Shown piece by piece: positions 1-11,529 of a DNA stretch of 64,000 bases (position 1 is the stretch's first letter; the number at the start of each line of letters is the position of its first letter). The position numbers and the translations under genes were made by a program. Below the pieces are notes generated by a model, which saw nothing but the letters and a program-made list of their open reading frames with translations, did no database searches and was not told where the DNA came from. The DNA comes from Toxorhynchites rutilus septentrionalis (lineage: Eukaryota; Arthropoda; Insecta; Diptera; Culicidae): NCBI RefSeq assembly GCF_029784135.1, contig NC_073745.1:197745807-197809806 (forward strand), in the 5' to 3' direction.

Positions 1-775
1 GCCTTTGGCGCGTCACCAAAGAAGTGTGTGGCCTGGCGTTGTCCTGATGGAAGACAATGCGGCCTCTGTTTATCAAAGATGGCCTCTTCTTCATGAGTGC
101 TACCTTCAAGCGGTCCAGTTGTTGGCAGTACAGGTCCGAATTGAGCGTTTGGCCATAGGGAAGCAGCTCATAATAGATTATTCCTTGACAATCCCACCAA
201 ACACGCAGCAGAACCTTCCTGGCCGTTAATGAGGGCTTGGCCACCGTCTGAGCCGCTTCAGCGGGCTTCGACCACGACCGTTCGCGATTCACGTTGTCGG
301 AAGTGACCCACTATTCATCGCCAGTCACCATCCGCTTCAGAAACGGGTCGATTTTGTTGCGATTCAGCAGCGATTCACATGCGTCGATACGGTCAAAGAT
401 GTTTTTTTGCGTCAACGTGTGTGGCACCCATACATCGAGCTTCTTTGTGAATCCAAGCTTCTTCAGATGGTTAATAACGGTTTGATGACTTATCCCCAGC
501 TCTTGGCCGATGCTACGGCTGCTACTATGCCGGTCTTTTTCGGCTAATTCAGCGATTTTGTCGCAATTTTCGACGACAGGCCTTTCGGAGCGTGGCGCAT
601 CTTCAACGACCTCTACACCAGAACGAAAACGTTGAAACCATCGTTGTGCGGTGGAAATGGAAACTGTATCGGATCCATAAACTGCACAAATTTTATTGGC
701 AGCTTGAGATGCATTTTTGCCTTTGTCATAGTAGTACTGTAAAATATGTCGGATTTTCTCTTTATTTTGCTCCAT
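1..775 (-). pseudogene. mariner transposase, copy 1 (premature stop, partial)
   Basis: DDE/D transposase of the mariner family, which cuts and pastes its own element at TA sites. The preferred start is the ATG at 775 (MEQNKEKIRHILQ), because this matches the usual mariner N-terminus; an upstream in-frame start at 826 would add 17 residues. From that start, an N-terminal helix-turn-helix region (AQRWFQRFRSG) is followed by WVPHTL and then the first catalytic Asp in VTGDE, at about residue 153. The next codon, 311-313, is TAG where copy 2 has AAG (Lys), so the protein is cut at about 154 residues. Past the stop the frame stays open to the window edge and still encodes the second catalytic Asp in HQDNARPHTS, 92 residues after the first. 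The third Asp is outside the window. Confidence 0.9.
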
Positions 776-958
776 ATTTGCGACAATATAACTCACGAAC
801 GACTTAACCGAACAAAACACTGTCAAGGACTATTTTATAGCGCGCAAAAATACCTTTCCAACAAGCTATAGTATGACTCGATACAATGAATACAACTAGA
901 ACTACGCGCTTACAACGACACCTCGCGGAAATACCGCAGGACTTTTTTGATAGCCTAA
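1..958 (-). mobile_element. mariner element, copy 1, runs off the left edge
   Basis: Minus-strand mariner. The 5' terminus is placed at 958, where the element reads inward from TTAGGCTATCAAAAA and is followed outward by TA, the expected mariner target duplication. Its 3' end lies beyond the window. The transposase and about 180 bp of 5' untranslated sequence are present. The 5' part (93-958) lies within the tandem duplication. Confidence 0.85.
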
Positions 959-2294
959 TATCAGGTATGGTTCAATGAAATATTATTAAACTAAAAACTA
1001 TAGACGAATATCATTAAAATCAACAGATACATTAAAATCAAATCGCCAGATATATTTGAGGACGGATTGGAGGTTTTCAATCTTATAGTATTCATTCGTC
1101 ATGCATAATTCTCGCTTTAAATTATTTTATTTAGGCCTTAAAAAGATACTTTCGCGAACTTTACATGCCTTGTGCTCTGGGTCATTGTCTTGGTAAAACT
1201 TGAATCCTCGATTCCATCCCATTTTGTTGACAGTTTGATTCATATTTTCCATCAGGTTCCAATTTAAAACATGTCAGGAAAAATCAGGGAATATCATGGA
1301 ATTTTGCCGCCAACCTGGAAAAAATTAAATTTCGCCAATTATAATTTTCGTTATTGCAGTAATTAGAAATTTAATGATACAGAAAAATGTATTTGACTAG
1401 TTTAAAACTCTCTAGGCATTTCAGCATATTGTTTGCTTTTGCCTGTAGGTAAAGTTAGTCTTTGAGAAGAGCTTTATAAACTGTTTTCTATGTTACAAAA
1501 AATATTACTATTATCTTTGACATAAGATGCATAAGCATATGCATAAGAGTACTAAGTACGAAATAGTAGGCAAAACCACCCTCCAAGGTATTTGGCTGCA
1601 ATATCCGGAGATTTCGTCATGGTTGATCGACACTAGAATGCGCGTACTGTTCCGTATTAACAACAAGAACTCGAACCAGGCACCTTGCAACTTATTTGTG
1701 TAATCAGTATTTGTAGTTCAACTAGAACAACTTCCTTTTTTCTTCGAAAAGTGTCAATAAATTCATGCTTAAAACCTAAACAGTCATAGCTGAGATCCTG
1801 TGGAGTCTGGAAACACTTAGGTGTCAAAAATCACTCCGTGATTGCATCGAGAGGTATGTCTCATGACAGCCAAAAAACTGAGAATTACTGATAAAATGAG
1901 CTTTATGATGATGTTCGGCATTGCCCCATATTTTTAATTTGAGCTCGATGAAGTTGTGCGTAATAAAAGCTATACATTGTCGTTAGTTTCAACCTAAGAC
2001 AAGACGTGACAACTGGCTTGTTACTCTTTGACCAAGTGCGAGCAACAGGGATATCGAACCACTCGAGATATCAAGTTTCCAAATGAGATAAAGTGCCTGA
2101 AAACTATGTTTTCACGTCCCTAACATATGTTTTCGTATCAAATATTCTACGAATGATTACATTTGAATAATGTAAAGCAAAATGGTTGCGCATTTCACAA
2201 CAAATTGTATTTTTCTGTTATGCTTTATCATGAAATCTAGTGTGAGAGTACATACCATGAGTACATTATGTAGAAATGTATTTCCAAATATTAT
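959..2294. other. unassigned sequence inside the duplicated unit
   Basis: TA at 959-960 flanks the mariner. The rest is AT-rich and shows no open frame, RNA gene or repeat that I can name. Around 1267-1300 there is a phrase like TCAGGGAATATCA that recurs near 6672 and looks like a dispersed repeat fragment. The same stretch is repeated at about 4053-5388. Confidence 0.5.
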
Positions 2295-2302
2295 TGGTAA
2301 CC

Positions 2303-2787
2303 TTTTTTTTTTATCCCATTTATTTATTTAAGGCTCATTAGCATTTTAGCTGTAACAGAGCCGAATTTTAATCGTGTACATGTCACATGGTTATCATATC
2401 TATAATTAGCACATTACACAGTTGCCATTCGCCAGTATTCCTTCTATACCATTACATATGGTACATTCACACGTAGCCATTTAGGCGTAAGAGTTATTCT
2501 TTCTGTTCTTCCATTATCCAGTTGGACCACCGGACAGCGGAGACAGTTGATTGATCATTGTTGAGTTATTTATAGAACAGTAGCCCGATGTGTCTGCAGG
2601 GCAGAGCAGTTGTATGGATGAATCGATCTTATTTCGACCGTGGATCGATCTCCATCGCTGATGATTGTTGCATGGACGTAGCTATTCTGTAACAACACAA
2701 AGATGGTCAATGAGGGCCCTAAGTTTTGAACTCACGATCGATCGCTTACTAAGCGAACGCGTAACCAATGTGGCTACGGAGACCCCC
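2303..2787 (-). mobile_element. tRNA-derived SINE, copy 1
   Basis: Minus-strand SINE. The head reads GGGGTCTCCGTAGCC and carries a pol III A-box-like segment (complement of 2760-2776) and a B box (GAGTTCAAAAC, complement of 2723-2733). The tail ends in TAAATAAATAAATGGGATA and a run of 10 A (T on the plus strand, from 2303). TGGTAACC flanks both sides (2295-2302 and 2788-2795), which is the target-site duplication expected of L1/LINE-mediated retroposition. It resembles mosquito tRNA-related SINEs; the exact family is not assigned. Confidence 0.75.
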
Positions 2788-3040
2788 TGGTAACCCTTTA
2801 AAATTGACCAAACAACTGCTGGTCCGAAAACTGGTCCGAAATCAACTCCCTATTGTCGGGTCTTGTCTTAGGTTTCGACGAGTCTTTGAATAAGACTACA
2901 AAAATACTTCAGATGGGTTTGGATGTCAGATTTTAGGATGAAGAAGAGAAGGAGGTGATAAATTGTTACATGACGTCAATGTTCTTGAGACGTTCATAAG
3001 CATCAGAGCAAATTGCAGATATTAATTCGTTGAGGTCCGT

Positions 3041-3060
3041 GTCAGTCCTTAAGGACTGAC
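3041..3060. repeat. 20-nt perfect palindrome centred on TTAA
   Basis: GTCAGTCCTTAAGGACTGAC is its own reverse complement over all 20 bases. It recurs at 6134-6153 in the second duplication unit. Its role is unknown. Confidence 0.8.
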
Positions 3061-3167
3061 ATTGAGCTTTTCGGTAGAAAAAAGTTGATAAATGGGACTG
3101 ACTGTCACAAAATAAGGAAATATAAAAGAATATTTGTTTTCGGATGTTATACGATATGTGACTACTT

Positions 3168-3869
3168 TCAACTCGAATTTCTGCCTATGAGTGCTACCTT
3201 CAAGCGGTCCAGTTGTTGGCAGTACAGGTCCGAATTGAGCGTTTGGCCATAGGGAAGCAGCTCATAATAGATTATTCCTTGACAATCCCACCAAACACGC
3301 AGCAGAACCTTCCTGGCCGTTAATGAGGGCTTGGCCACCGTCTGAGCCGCTTCAGCGGGCTTCGACCACGACCGTTCGCGATTCACGTTGTCGGAAGTGA
3401 CCCACTTTTCATCGCCAGTCACCATCCGCTTCAGAAACGGGTCGATTTTGTTGCGATTCAGCAGCGATTCACATGCGTCGATACGGTCAAAGATGTTTTT
3501 TTGCGTCAACGTGTGTGGCACCCATACATCGAGCTTCTTTGTGAATCCAAGCTTCTTCAGATGGTTAATAACGGTTTGATGACTTATCCCCAGCTCTTGG
3601 CCGATGCTACGGCTGCTACTATGCCGGTCTTTTTCGGCTAATTCAGCGATTTTGTCGCAATTTTCGACGACAGGCCTTTCGGAGCGTGGCGCATCTTCAA
3701 CGACCTCTACACCAGAACGAAAACGTTGAAACCATCGTTGTGCGGTGGAAATGGAAACTGTATCGGATCCATAAACTGCACAAATTTTATTGGCAGCTTG
3801 AGATGCATTTTTGCCTTTGTCATAGTAGTACTGTAAAATATGTCGGATTTTCTCTTTATTTTGCTCCAT
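3168..3869 (-). pseudogene. mariner transposase, copy 2 (3' truncated, chimeric tail)
   Basis: Open from the ATG at 3869 to 3168. It matches copy 1 but has a Lys codon where copy 1 has a stop, so the frame runs through VTGDEKW (first catalytic Asp, codon at 3411-3413), the WWD...GIIYYELL segment and LDRLKVAL. At 3187 it crosses the duplication junction and ends with seven unrelated residues (IGRNSS and stop). The second and third catalytic Asp are therefore absent. About 233 residues remain of a protein that is normally near 345. Confidence 0.88.
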
Positions 3870-4052
3870 ATTTGCGACAATATAACTCACGAACGACTTA
3901 ACCGAACAAAACACTGTCAAGGACTATTTTATAGCGCGCAAAAATACCTTTCCAACAAGCTATAGTATGACTCGATACAATGAATACAACTAGAACTACG
4001 CGCTTACAACGACACCTCGCGGAAATACCGCAGGACTTTTTTGATAGCCTAA
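3187..4052 (-). mobile_element. mariner element, copy 2, truncated by the duplication junction
   Basis: Same 5' terminus as copy 1 (ends at 4052, flanked by TA at 4053-4054). The 3' third is missing because the duplication boundary at 3187 falls inside the transposase. The element has therefore lost its 3' terminal repeat and cannot be mobile. Confidence 0.88.
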
Positions 4053-5396
4053 TATCAGGTATGGTTCAATGAAATATTATTAAACTAAAAACTATAGACG
4101 AATATCATTAAAATCAACAGATACATTAAAATCAAATCGCCAGATATATTTGAGGACGGATTGGAGGTTTTCAATCTTATAGTATTCATTCGTCATGCAT
4201 AATTCTCGCTTTAAATTATTTTATTTAGGCCTTAAAAAGATACTTTCGCGAACTTTACATGCCTTGTGCTCTGGGTCATTGTCTTGGTAAAACTTGAATC
4301 CTCGATTCCATCCCATTTTGTTGACAGTTTGATTCATATTTTCCATCAGGTTCCAATTTAAAACATGTCAGGAAAAATCAGGGAATATCATGGAATTTTG
4401 CCGCCAACCTGGAAAAAATTAAATTTCGCCAATTATAATTTTCGTTATTGCAGTAATTAGAAATTTAATGATACAGAAAAATGTATTTGACTAGTTTAAA
4501 ACTCTCTAGGCATTTCAGCATATTGTTTGCTTTTGCCTGTAGGTAAAGTTAGTCTTTGAGAAGAGCTTTATAAACTGTTTTCTATGTTACAAAAAATATT
4601 ACTATTATCTTTGACATAAGATGCATAAGCATATGCATAAGAGTACTAAGTACGAAATAGTAGGCAAAACCACCCTCCAAGGTATTTGGCTGCAATATCC
4701 GGAGATTTCGTCATGGTTGATCGACACTAGAATGCGCGTACTGTTCCGTATTAACAACAAGAACTCGAACCAGGCACCTTGCAACTTATTTGTGTAATCA
4801 GTATTTGTAGTTCAACTAGAACAACTTCCTTTTTTCTTCGAAAAGTGTCAATAAATTCATGCTTAAAACCTAAACAGTCATAGCTGAGATCCTGTGGAGT
4901 CTGGAAACACTTAGGTGTCAAAAATCACTCCGTGATTGCATCGAGAGGTATGTCTCATGACAGCCAAAAAACTGAGAATTACTGATAAAATGAGCTTTAT
5001 GATGATGTTCGGCATTGCCCCATATTTTTAATTTGAGCTCGATGAAGTTGTGCGTAATAAAAGCTATACATTGTCGTTAGTTTCAACCTAAGACAAGACG
5101 TGACAACTGGCTTGTTACTCTTTGACCAAGTGCGAGCAACAGGGATATCGAACCACTCGAGATATCAAGTTTCCAAATGAGATAAAGTGCCTGAAAACTA
5201 TGTTTTCACGTCCCTAACATATGTTTTCGTATCAAATATTCTACGAATGATTACATTTGAATAATGTAAAGCAAAATGGTTGCGCATTTCACAACAAATT
5301 GTATTTTTCTGTTATGCTTTATCATGAAATCTAGTGTGAGAGTACATACCATGAGTACATTATGTAGAAATGTATTTCCAAATATTATTGGTAACC

Positions 5397-5880
5397 TTTT
5401 TTTTTATCCCATTTATTTATTTAAGGCTCATTAGCATTTTAGCTGTAACAGAGCCGAATTTTAATCGTGTACATGTCACATGGTTATCATATCTATAATT
5501 AGCACATTACACAGTTGCCATTCGCCAGTATTCCTTCTATACCATTACATATGGTACATTCACACGTAGCCATTTAGGCGTAAGAGTTATTCTTTCTGTT
5601 CTTCCATTATCCAGTTGGACCACCGGACAGCGGAGACAGTTGATTGATCATTGTTGAGTTATTTATAGAACAGTAGCCCGATGTGTCTGCAGGGCAGAGC
5701 AGTTGTATGGATGAATCGATCTTATTTCGACCGTGGATCGATCTCCATCGCTGATGATTGTTGCATGGACGTAGCTATTCTGTAACAACACAAAGATGGT
5801 CAATGAGGGCCCTAAGTTTTGAACTCACGATCGATCGCTTACTAAGCGAACGCGTAACCAATGTGGCTACGGAGACCCCC
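5397..5880 (-). mobile_element. tRNA-derived SINE, copy 2
   Basis: Duplicate of the SINE at 2303-2787, carried by the tandem duplication and not by a new insertion. It has the same TGGTAACC flanks (5389-5396 and 5881-5888) and its A tail is one base shorter. Confidence 0.75.
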
Positions 5881-6280
5881 TGGTAACCCTTTAAAATTGA
5901 CCAAACAACTGCTGGTCCGAAAACTGGTCCGAAATCAACTCCCTATTGTCGGGTCTTGTCTTAGGTTTCGACGAGTCTTTGAATAAGACTACAAAAATAC
6001 TTCAGATGGGTTTGGATGTCAGATTTTAGGATGAAGAAGAGAAGGAGGTGATAAATTGTTACATGACGTCAATGTTCTTGAGACGTTCATAAGCATCAGA
6101 GCAAATTGCAGATATTAATTCGTTGAGGTCCGTGTCAGTCCTTAAGGACTGACATTGAGCTTTTCGGTAGAAAAAAGTTGATAAATGGGACTGACTGTCA
6201 CAAAATAAGGAAATATAAAAGAATATTTGTTTTCGGATGTTATACGATATGTGACTACTTTCAACTCGAATTTCTGCCTA

Positions 6281-7155
6281 TCTTCTTTTTATACAATAAA
6301 TATCTTTGGAAGATGGGACCAATACTGATATTATACAAATACTCTTGATGCGGATTAAATGGGGAGCGCAGCAAGAAAAACCGGGGCTCAACATGTTTTT
6401 TAAAACGAAAACTACAAGTGTTTATATATCCTTTAATATTATTTTGAACAGTATTAATAAATCTAATTTCTTACCTTTTCCGACACTTCTCAGTAGTTGT
6501 TTAGTTCAATCAAAAATCACAAACAATTCATTTATTGGAAGATGTCGATAGACGTTCATAAATTCCATTGTTTTAGCTAATAAAATGTTTTAAAAACTAC
6601 AACTACAGAACTAGTAGAATATTTTATTAATAGTCTACATCTGGAATCTGTCTGAAAAATTTCTGGAAAATCAGGGAATATCAGGGATTTTTTTTTCTAG
6701 TTTCGAGTCGACGCCCTGAGATAGCAAACCTTTTAACTCTCATATGACACTATAACTTTATCTAAATGGATTGTTCCGAAAGCTTGTTTTCGATTTTCAA
6801 AAGAAGGGAAAAGACATCTACATGGTGGACTACGATTACGGGTTTGAGTCACTGTATGTATTCCACCTAATCTACAAACATGTGTTTTCAAAATGATTAA
6901 AGAATCTTGAACAAGAATTGTATCTGACAATTTTATAATGATGAGGTTTGTTAGAAGTATTGGAAAATTCATAGAAAGAGAAAATTCTGAAACGGTCAAT
7001 ACAAAGATCAATTTATGAATAGTTCTGGGATTGAACCCAAAATCGTGCTCAGTAAGAAAACGTGAATGTTCGAATCTATTCGAGACATCGAGATGGAGTT
7101 CGCCGAATTAGCTAGTCATTCAATAATTTTTTTTCGATCAGCCGCCACGATTGAA
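6281..7155. other. unassigned sequence with dispersed-repeat fragments
   Basis: No gene is recognisable. Near 6663-6720 a TCAGGGAATATCAGGGA phrase precedes a T run and GTCGACGCCCTG, a dispersed-repeat type of sequence. Positions 7015-7070 (GGATTGAACCC ... GTAAGAAAACGTGAATG) resemble the segment just before the 3' end of the Helitrons at 34 kb and 62 kb, so a degraded Helitron scrap is likely. Confidence 0.4.
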
Positions 7156-8369
7156 CATTCCGTGCCAAACCGATATAGTGCTTCTCAGATTTTCGTCAAA
7201 AGTGGTAGTTTTGTTTTTCATCGCAAATCATTAGACCTGTATTTTTTTTGTTGGGGTGACCGTTTCCATTTTCGGGTGGTCCGAAAAATCCATTTTTTCG
7301 CATTTTTGCCAAAAATGACTTTTTTTCAAAAATTCATAACTTTCGAATCACTGGGCCAATTCAGATGTTCGACCTATTAAATTAAAGCCAATTAGCTGGT
7401 CTACAGTTGTACAATAGTACAGTTGCAGAAAATTTGAATTATGTTTTCGTTATTTATGATTGTATTAGTTTTTTATAGTTTTCATGGTCTCGGGACCGAA
7501 GGTGCTATACTTTTATATATTTTGTCTGGAAAGTTGATGATTTTTCACATAACATATCTCGAAACCAGGGAGGCTTTTTTTTCGTTTGAGTTATGATTTT
7601 TCAAAGTTAACCGATGGTCCGAAAAATATTTTTTTTCCTTTTTTCCACCACAAAAAATCATAACTTTTGATCTACTGGACCGATTCACATGATCGACATA
7701 TCAGATTAAAGCCAATGAGCTAGTCTTGTTTAAAAAAAATATTACACTTCAAATAAAAATGGATTTTGTTTTCGTAATTATTGATTATATTTGTTTTTTT
7801 ATAGCTTACATCGTTACGGGACCACGGGCGCCATTTAAAAAAAATTCCTGAAAGCTGAGGTTTTTTCACATAATATTTTCGAATACCAAAGAGGTGTTAT
7901 CTTTCGTTTTTAAGTTATGATTTTTCAAAGTTAACATGTTTTCATTTTTCGTTAAATATTTCAATGCGACTAGCCTGGATGTATGTGACTATAATCCAAT
8001 TAATTGGCAAGTGAGTTATTTTTTTCAAAAAAACCTAGCTAGTAGGCTTTAATTTGATATGTCGATCATCTGAATCGGTCCAGTAGTTCAAAAGTAATAC
8101 ATTTTGAAATAGTTATTTTTGGGAAAAAAGGGAAAAAATATTTTTTGGACCATTTTTTTGAATTGGTCCAGTTTAAAAGATATGAATTTTTGAAAAAAGT
8201 CATTTTTGGCAAAAGTGCGAAAAAAATGATTTTTTGGACCACCCTAAAATAGAAAAGGTCACCCCAACAAAAAAATAAAAAATACGGGTCTAATAATTTG
8301 TGATAAAGAACAAAACTTCCACTTTTGACGAAAATCTGAGAACCACTATATCGGTTTGGCATGGAATGG
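7156..8369. repeat. dispersed repeat in inverted pair (foldback, about 1.2 kb)
   Basis: The left arm (7156 to about 7400) begins CATTCCGTGCCAAACCGATA and runs through a CAGATTTTCGTCAAAAGTGG phrase. The right arm (about 8035-8369) is the reverse complement of the same sequence with moderate divergence. The phrase ACTGGACCGATTCA, which belongs near the inner end of each arm, recurs around 7676. The same family appears once more at about 34960-35200 and in part at 36813-36877. The reading frames over it are by-products; no protein family is recognisable. Confidence 0.7.
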
Positions 8370-9094
8370 CTGATAAACTCTTTTGATATTAAATTCGCTT
8401 TCATCGTGTGGTTCCTGAGCTGACTTCGAAGCTTATTCTTGTTTTGATTAAACAAACTTTGTTGCCTTCATTCATTCCAAGGGATGCATCTTTAGTGATT
8501 TCAAGTAGTAACACTGAGCAAAAATAGGTAAGAAATTTCACACGGGAAAAACAAGCTTGTACCAATCTATACTTCACGACAAAAATCTGTAATCTAGATC
8601 GTACAGAATCTGTACCAAAAATAACGAAAAAAAACTGCACCTTTCCAGATAAATCTGGCAACACTAGTCACAAGCTACATTTCAATTTGCAGCTTATTCA
8701 CGCTATTCAAGCTTCTATGGAAAAATAGCCTGACCTATCAAAATGAAAAATAGGATCTGGACCGTCACCACTTTATGCGTTAAGTCTCAATGTCAAGGCA
8801 GAGCTTGCGTAGAATTGTTCTACATCGAACAAGAAGCTATCTTTTGAATGCGATCTCAATAATAACCTAATGTCTCCATCATGAAATGTTATAAATTCTT
8901 TACCGTGAAGCTTTTATCATACTTTCACACAAATGCAATTTGAAGTGCACGACAAGCAGCTAGCAGCACTCGGTAAAAGTAATTTGCACGGCAAAGAATA
9001 ATACTATTATGAAGTAATTTTTGCACGCTTTGCATTCCAACTCACATTCCTTGCTGTTTATTAACGCTCTCGTACAGAGGGCGGCAATACATAG

Positions 9095-9095
<1 letters not shown>
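8370..9095. other. unassigned sequence
   Basis: Moderately AT-rich. I see no supported gene, splice signal pair or repeat. Confidence 0.4.
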
Positions 9096-9152
<57 letters not shown>

Positions 9153-9160
9153 GCTGTTGT
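9096..9160 (+). repeat. GTT microsatellite
   Basis: About 20 nearly uninterrupted GTT units, with one GCT variant near the 3' end. Polyvaline and polythreonine translations across it are artefacts of the repeat. Confidence 0.97.
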
Positions 9161-10589
9161 TCCATTAGTCATTCCACAAATTGTTTCAGCGGCATCGGGA
9201 GTTTAACATTCCACTTTCATCGCCGCCCGCATTTTGCAAATTTGGAGTGTGAATTGAAGGCGATGACGGATTCATTGTGTCTGTGTCATTGCGTCGTTAA
9301 GTCTGCATCACGTCTCAATTTTCTCATTAAAAAGTCTTTCCCGTGTAGGGAAGAGTTGAAACACATAAGAACTCCGCTGCAGAATGAAGGAGATCTCGAA
9401 CGATTGCTCGCTTTAGCCATGCTCTCTAGAGTAACCCGCATTCGATTCTCAGGCTGTAAACACACACAAGACGGCTCGTAGTTACTGACTGTCTCGCCAA
9501 GAAATGAATTGCACAAATAACCGTCAAAGTTTTGGCAATTGTGTATCTACAGCTTCCGTCGGTTTGAAAATTGAATAAAGTTTCCGTGGGAACTTTTCGG
9601 TTGGTTTTGGCGATTCGAAAATTGGGTGTGAAAGAACGCTTCGGAAGTTGGAATGATTGAATTCAATTGCACACAAGGAAGATTACAGTTTGATCAAACG
9701 AGCAGTTTTCAGGTTTTATTTTTCGGGGAAAAACCCCTTATGAGGAACAGTCTCAACCATGATTGGTATTTTATAATGAAAAAGGGAAATTAGTGTGGCT
9801 ACCATAATTTGCAGAGTTAAAAAGTCATGTCGAATCCCATTGAGTCCGATAATTAATACTAAACCTTGCTGCTGTTCCGTCGTATCCTGTTTCTCCCCTG
9901 AAATCTGCAATTATGGCCAAAGGGTTCAACGGGTTCATGTCATCGCCGCAAAACGATAACGGTGATCCTGGAATGAGATTATCATTATAAGCTTTTATAA
10001 GTTTCGTCCCTATTCGGCGAAACTATGTTCATATAATACTTGGGAAGCTTATAGTGGTGCTTACGTAGAAACCATGAAAATTTGATCACGAATCCTGGCA
10101 GCGTTCTTACACTCCGCGACCAACCCTAAATGGAAGGTAATAATTTCTGCCCTCATGGCTGTTGACTCTTCCGTTGGCTAATTTCACTTTTTTCACCTCT
10201 GACTTGTGAGGCAGGCGCACAATGAATCTAAATTGATTCAGATGACTGTCCATTGTAAATTTTCATTTCGTGCCGCTGCTCTCGCATATTAGAACTTACG
10301 ACTTTAGTTGCTAATCAGAGATACAATGCCTTCACTGGTATTCGCTGAACCTAGTTCAGTGTTGAAACTGAGAGCTTTATACTACCATTCACTTTTAAGA
10401 ATTTTGCCTGGGCATAATGTTCTTTCCTTATGAGGGGATACTGTGCAGTGTTGCCAAATGAACTATTTTTTGTTTCGATCGATCGAAATAGTTTGGGACA
10501 TTTTTTAATTCATTTCCAGAACTTATGAATTGTTTTGGAGTTATACTGTTTCCCTAAAAACTCTCCTTCAAAAAATACGCAGAATGATT
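9161..10589. other. unassigned sequence, less AT-rich
   Basis: No recognised coding exon or RNA gene. Short frames exist on both strands near 9242-9516, but they overlap each other and match nothing I know. Around 10470-10495 there is a short imperfect inverted repeat centred on CGATCGATCG. Confidence 0.4.
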
Positions 10590-11048
10590 TTTTTAAAATA
10601 AATTTAATTCATAAATAACATAAGTAAAACAAACTTTTTGAGCTAAACGGTTTCATTGTGATTAAACATAAGAATAACACACATAATGTACTAAAAGCTA
10701 AAAATAATTAGAAAAGTAGCAGTTAGTAATTATCACACTTTTTCCTTCATTAATCTAGGGCATTCATGAGACTAAAAAAACTGTAGGGTATATGATGAAG
10801 CTACTAACTGTGGATAATGGAAATCCCGCGTGCCCCACGATTTTATTTTAGTCTCATCAATTCCCTAGAATCATCAAGAAAGGGGTGTGATAACATCTAA
10901 CTAATACTTGTCCAATTATTTTTTAGCTTTTAGTACGTTATCTGTGTTATTCTCATGTTTAATCACAATGAAAATGTTTCATTTAAAAAGTTTTTTACTT
11001 ATTTTATTTTCTAGTTCTGGTACTTATCTTCATAATTAATTTTATTGA
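10590..11048. repeat. foldback element with about 180-nt arms
   Basis: The left arm (about 10590-10779) and right arm (about 10847-11048) are imperfect reverse complements. The inner ends are GCATTCATGAGACTAAAA and TTTTAGTCTCATCAATTCCC, around a spacer of about 67 nt. Further out, TTTCATTGTGATTAAACAT pairs with its complement near 10959. The arms extend almost to the Helitron terminus at 11053. No open frame lies inside, so this is a non-autonomous foldback or MITE. Confidence 0.75.
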
Positions 11049-11052
11049 ATAA

Positions 11053-11500
11053 CTAGCTGACCCGGCGAACTTCGCCCCGCCCAAAATTATTGTTTTGATA
11101 TGAATTCTTTAGAAACAATTTCCAAACTTTTTCTCATCATAACATTGTTCTATGGGCAGAATACAACAAATACAACAAAATGAAGAGGGCTCAAAAGGGA
11201 CCTTTCCTTCTTCGGATTTTGCGATTAGCAACACATTTGGCCCTCCTTTTTTATTTAGATAGATAGGAATGCGTTATTCCGCCTGAAAATCCATGTCCAC
11301 CTTCAAACAAAGATCAATTTCGTTAGCGCAAACATCGAATGGACCGACAACGCTTATCATGATGTAAATGTAAAACATATGGGATATCAATTTTTATTTT
11401 TCATGATTATTACATACTAATTATTTTGTGTTTCATAGTCTATGCAAAACACTGTATTATTAAAAATCAATTTAAGAAAACATAACGTACATTCGAAAAG
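11053..11500 (-). mobile_element. Helitron 3' end (minus orientation), 5' part not seen
   Basis: The plus strand starts CTAGCTGACCCGGCGAAC at 11053, which is the complement of the GCCGGGTCAGCTAG terminus seen on two better-preserved Helitrons in this window. A is upstream, so the insertion lies between A and T. Homology with the Helitron at 38056-39295 continues through the AGATCAATTTCGTTAGCGC segment to about 11390. The TATCAAAAA-type array then begins, and no TCTATATA 5' end is found. Confidence 0.75.
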
Positions 11501-11529
11501 CGATCATTCGACCGCCAGTGGTAGAAATC

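Larger units (their letters stand above)
93..6279. repeat. 3.09-kb direct tandem duplication (two copies)
   Basis: Positions 93-3186 (3,094 bp) reappear at 3187-6279 (3,093 bp). Reading the two copies side by side, I saw one substitution (inside the mariner transposase, near 312 versus 3406) and one length difference in a poly-T run (10 T near 2303, 9 T near 5397). The junction at 3186/3187 joins the right end of the unit to the interior of the mariner. The dinucleotide AT is shared by the left boundary, the junction and the right boundary, so the breakpoint is ambiguous by 2 bp. Each unit holds the 5' part of a mariner, about 1.3 kb of unassigned sequence and a SINE. It is either a very recent microhomology-type duplication or an assembly artefact from two haplotypes. 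Confidence 0.93.

Noticed and set aside
592..807. Plus-strand open frame opposite the mariner transposase (again at 3686-3901)
   Set aside because: It is the complement of a well-supported transposase frame and has no known domain.
8960..9206. Polythreonine/polyvaline proteins around 9.1 kb
   Set aside because: They are translations of a GTT microsatellite on two strands.
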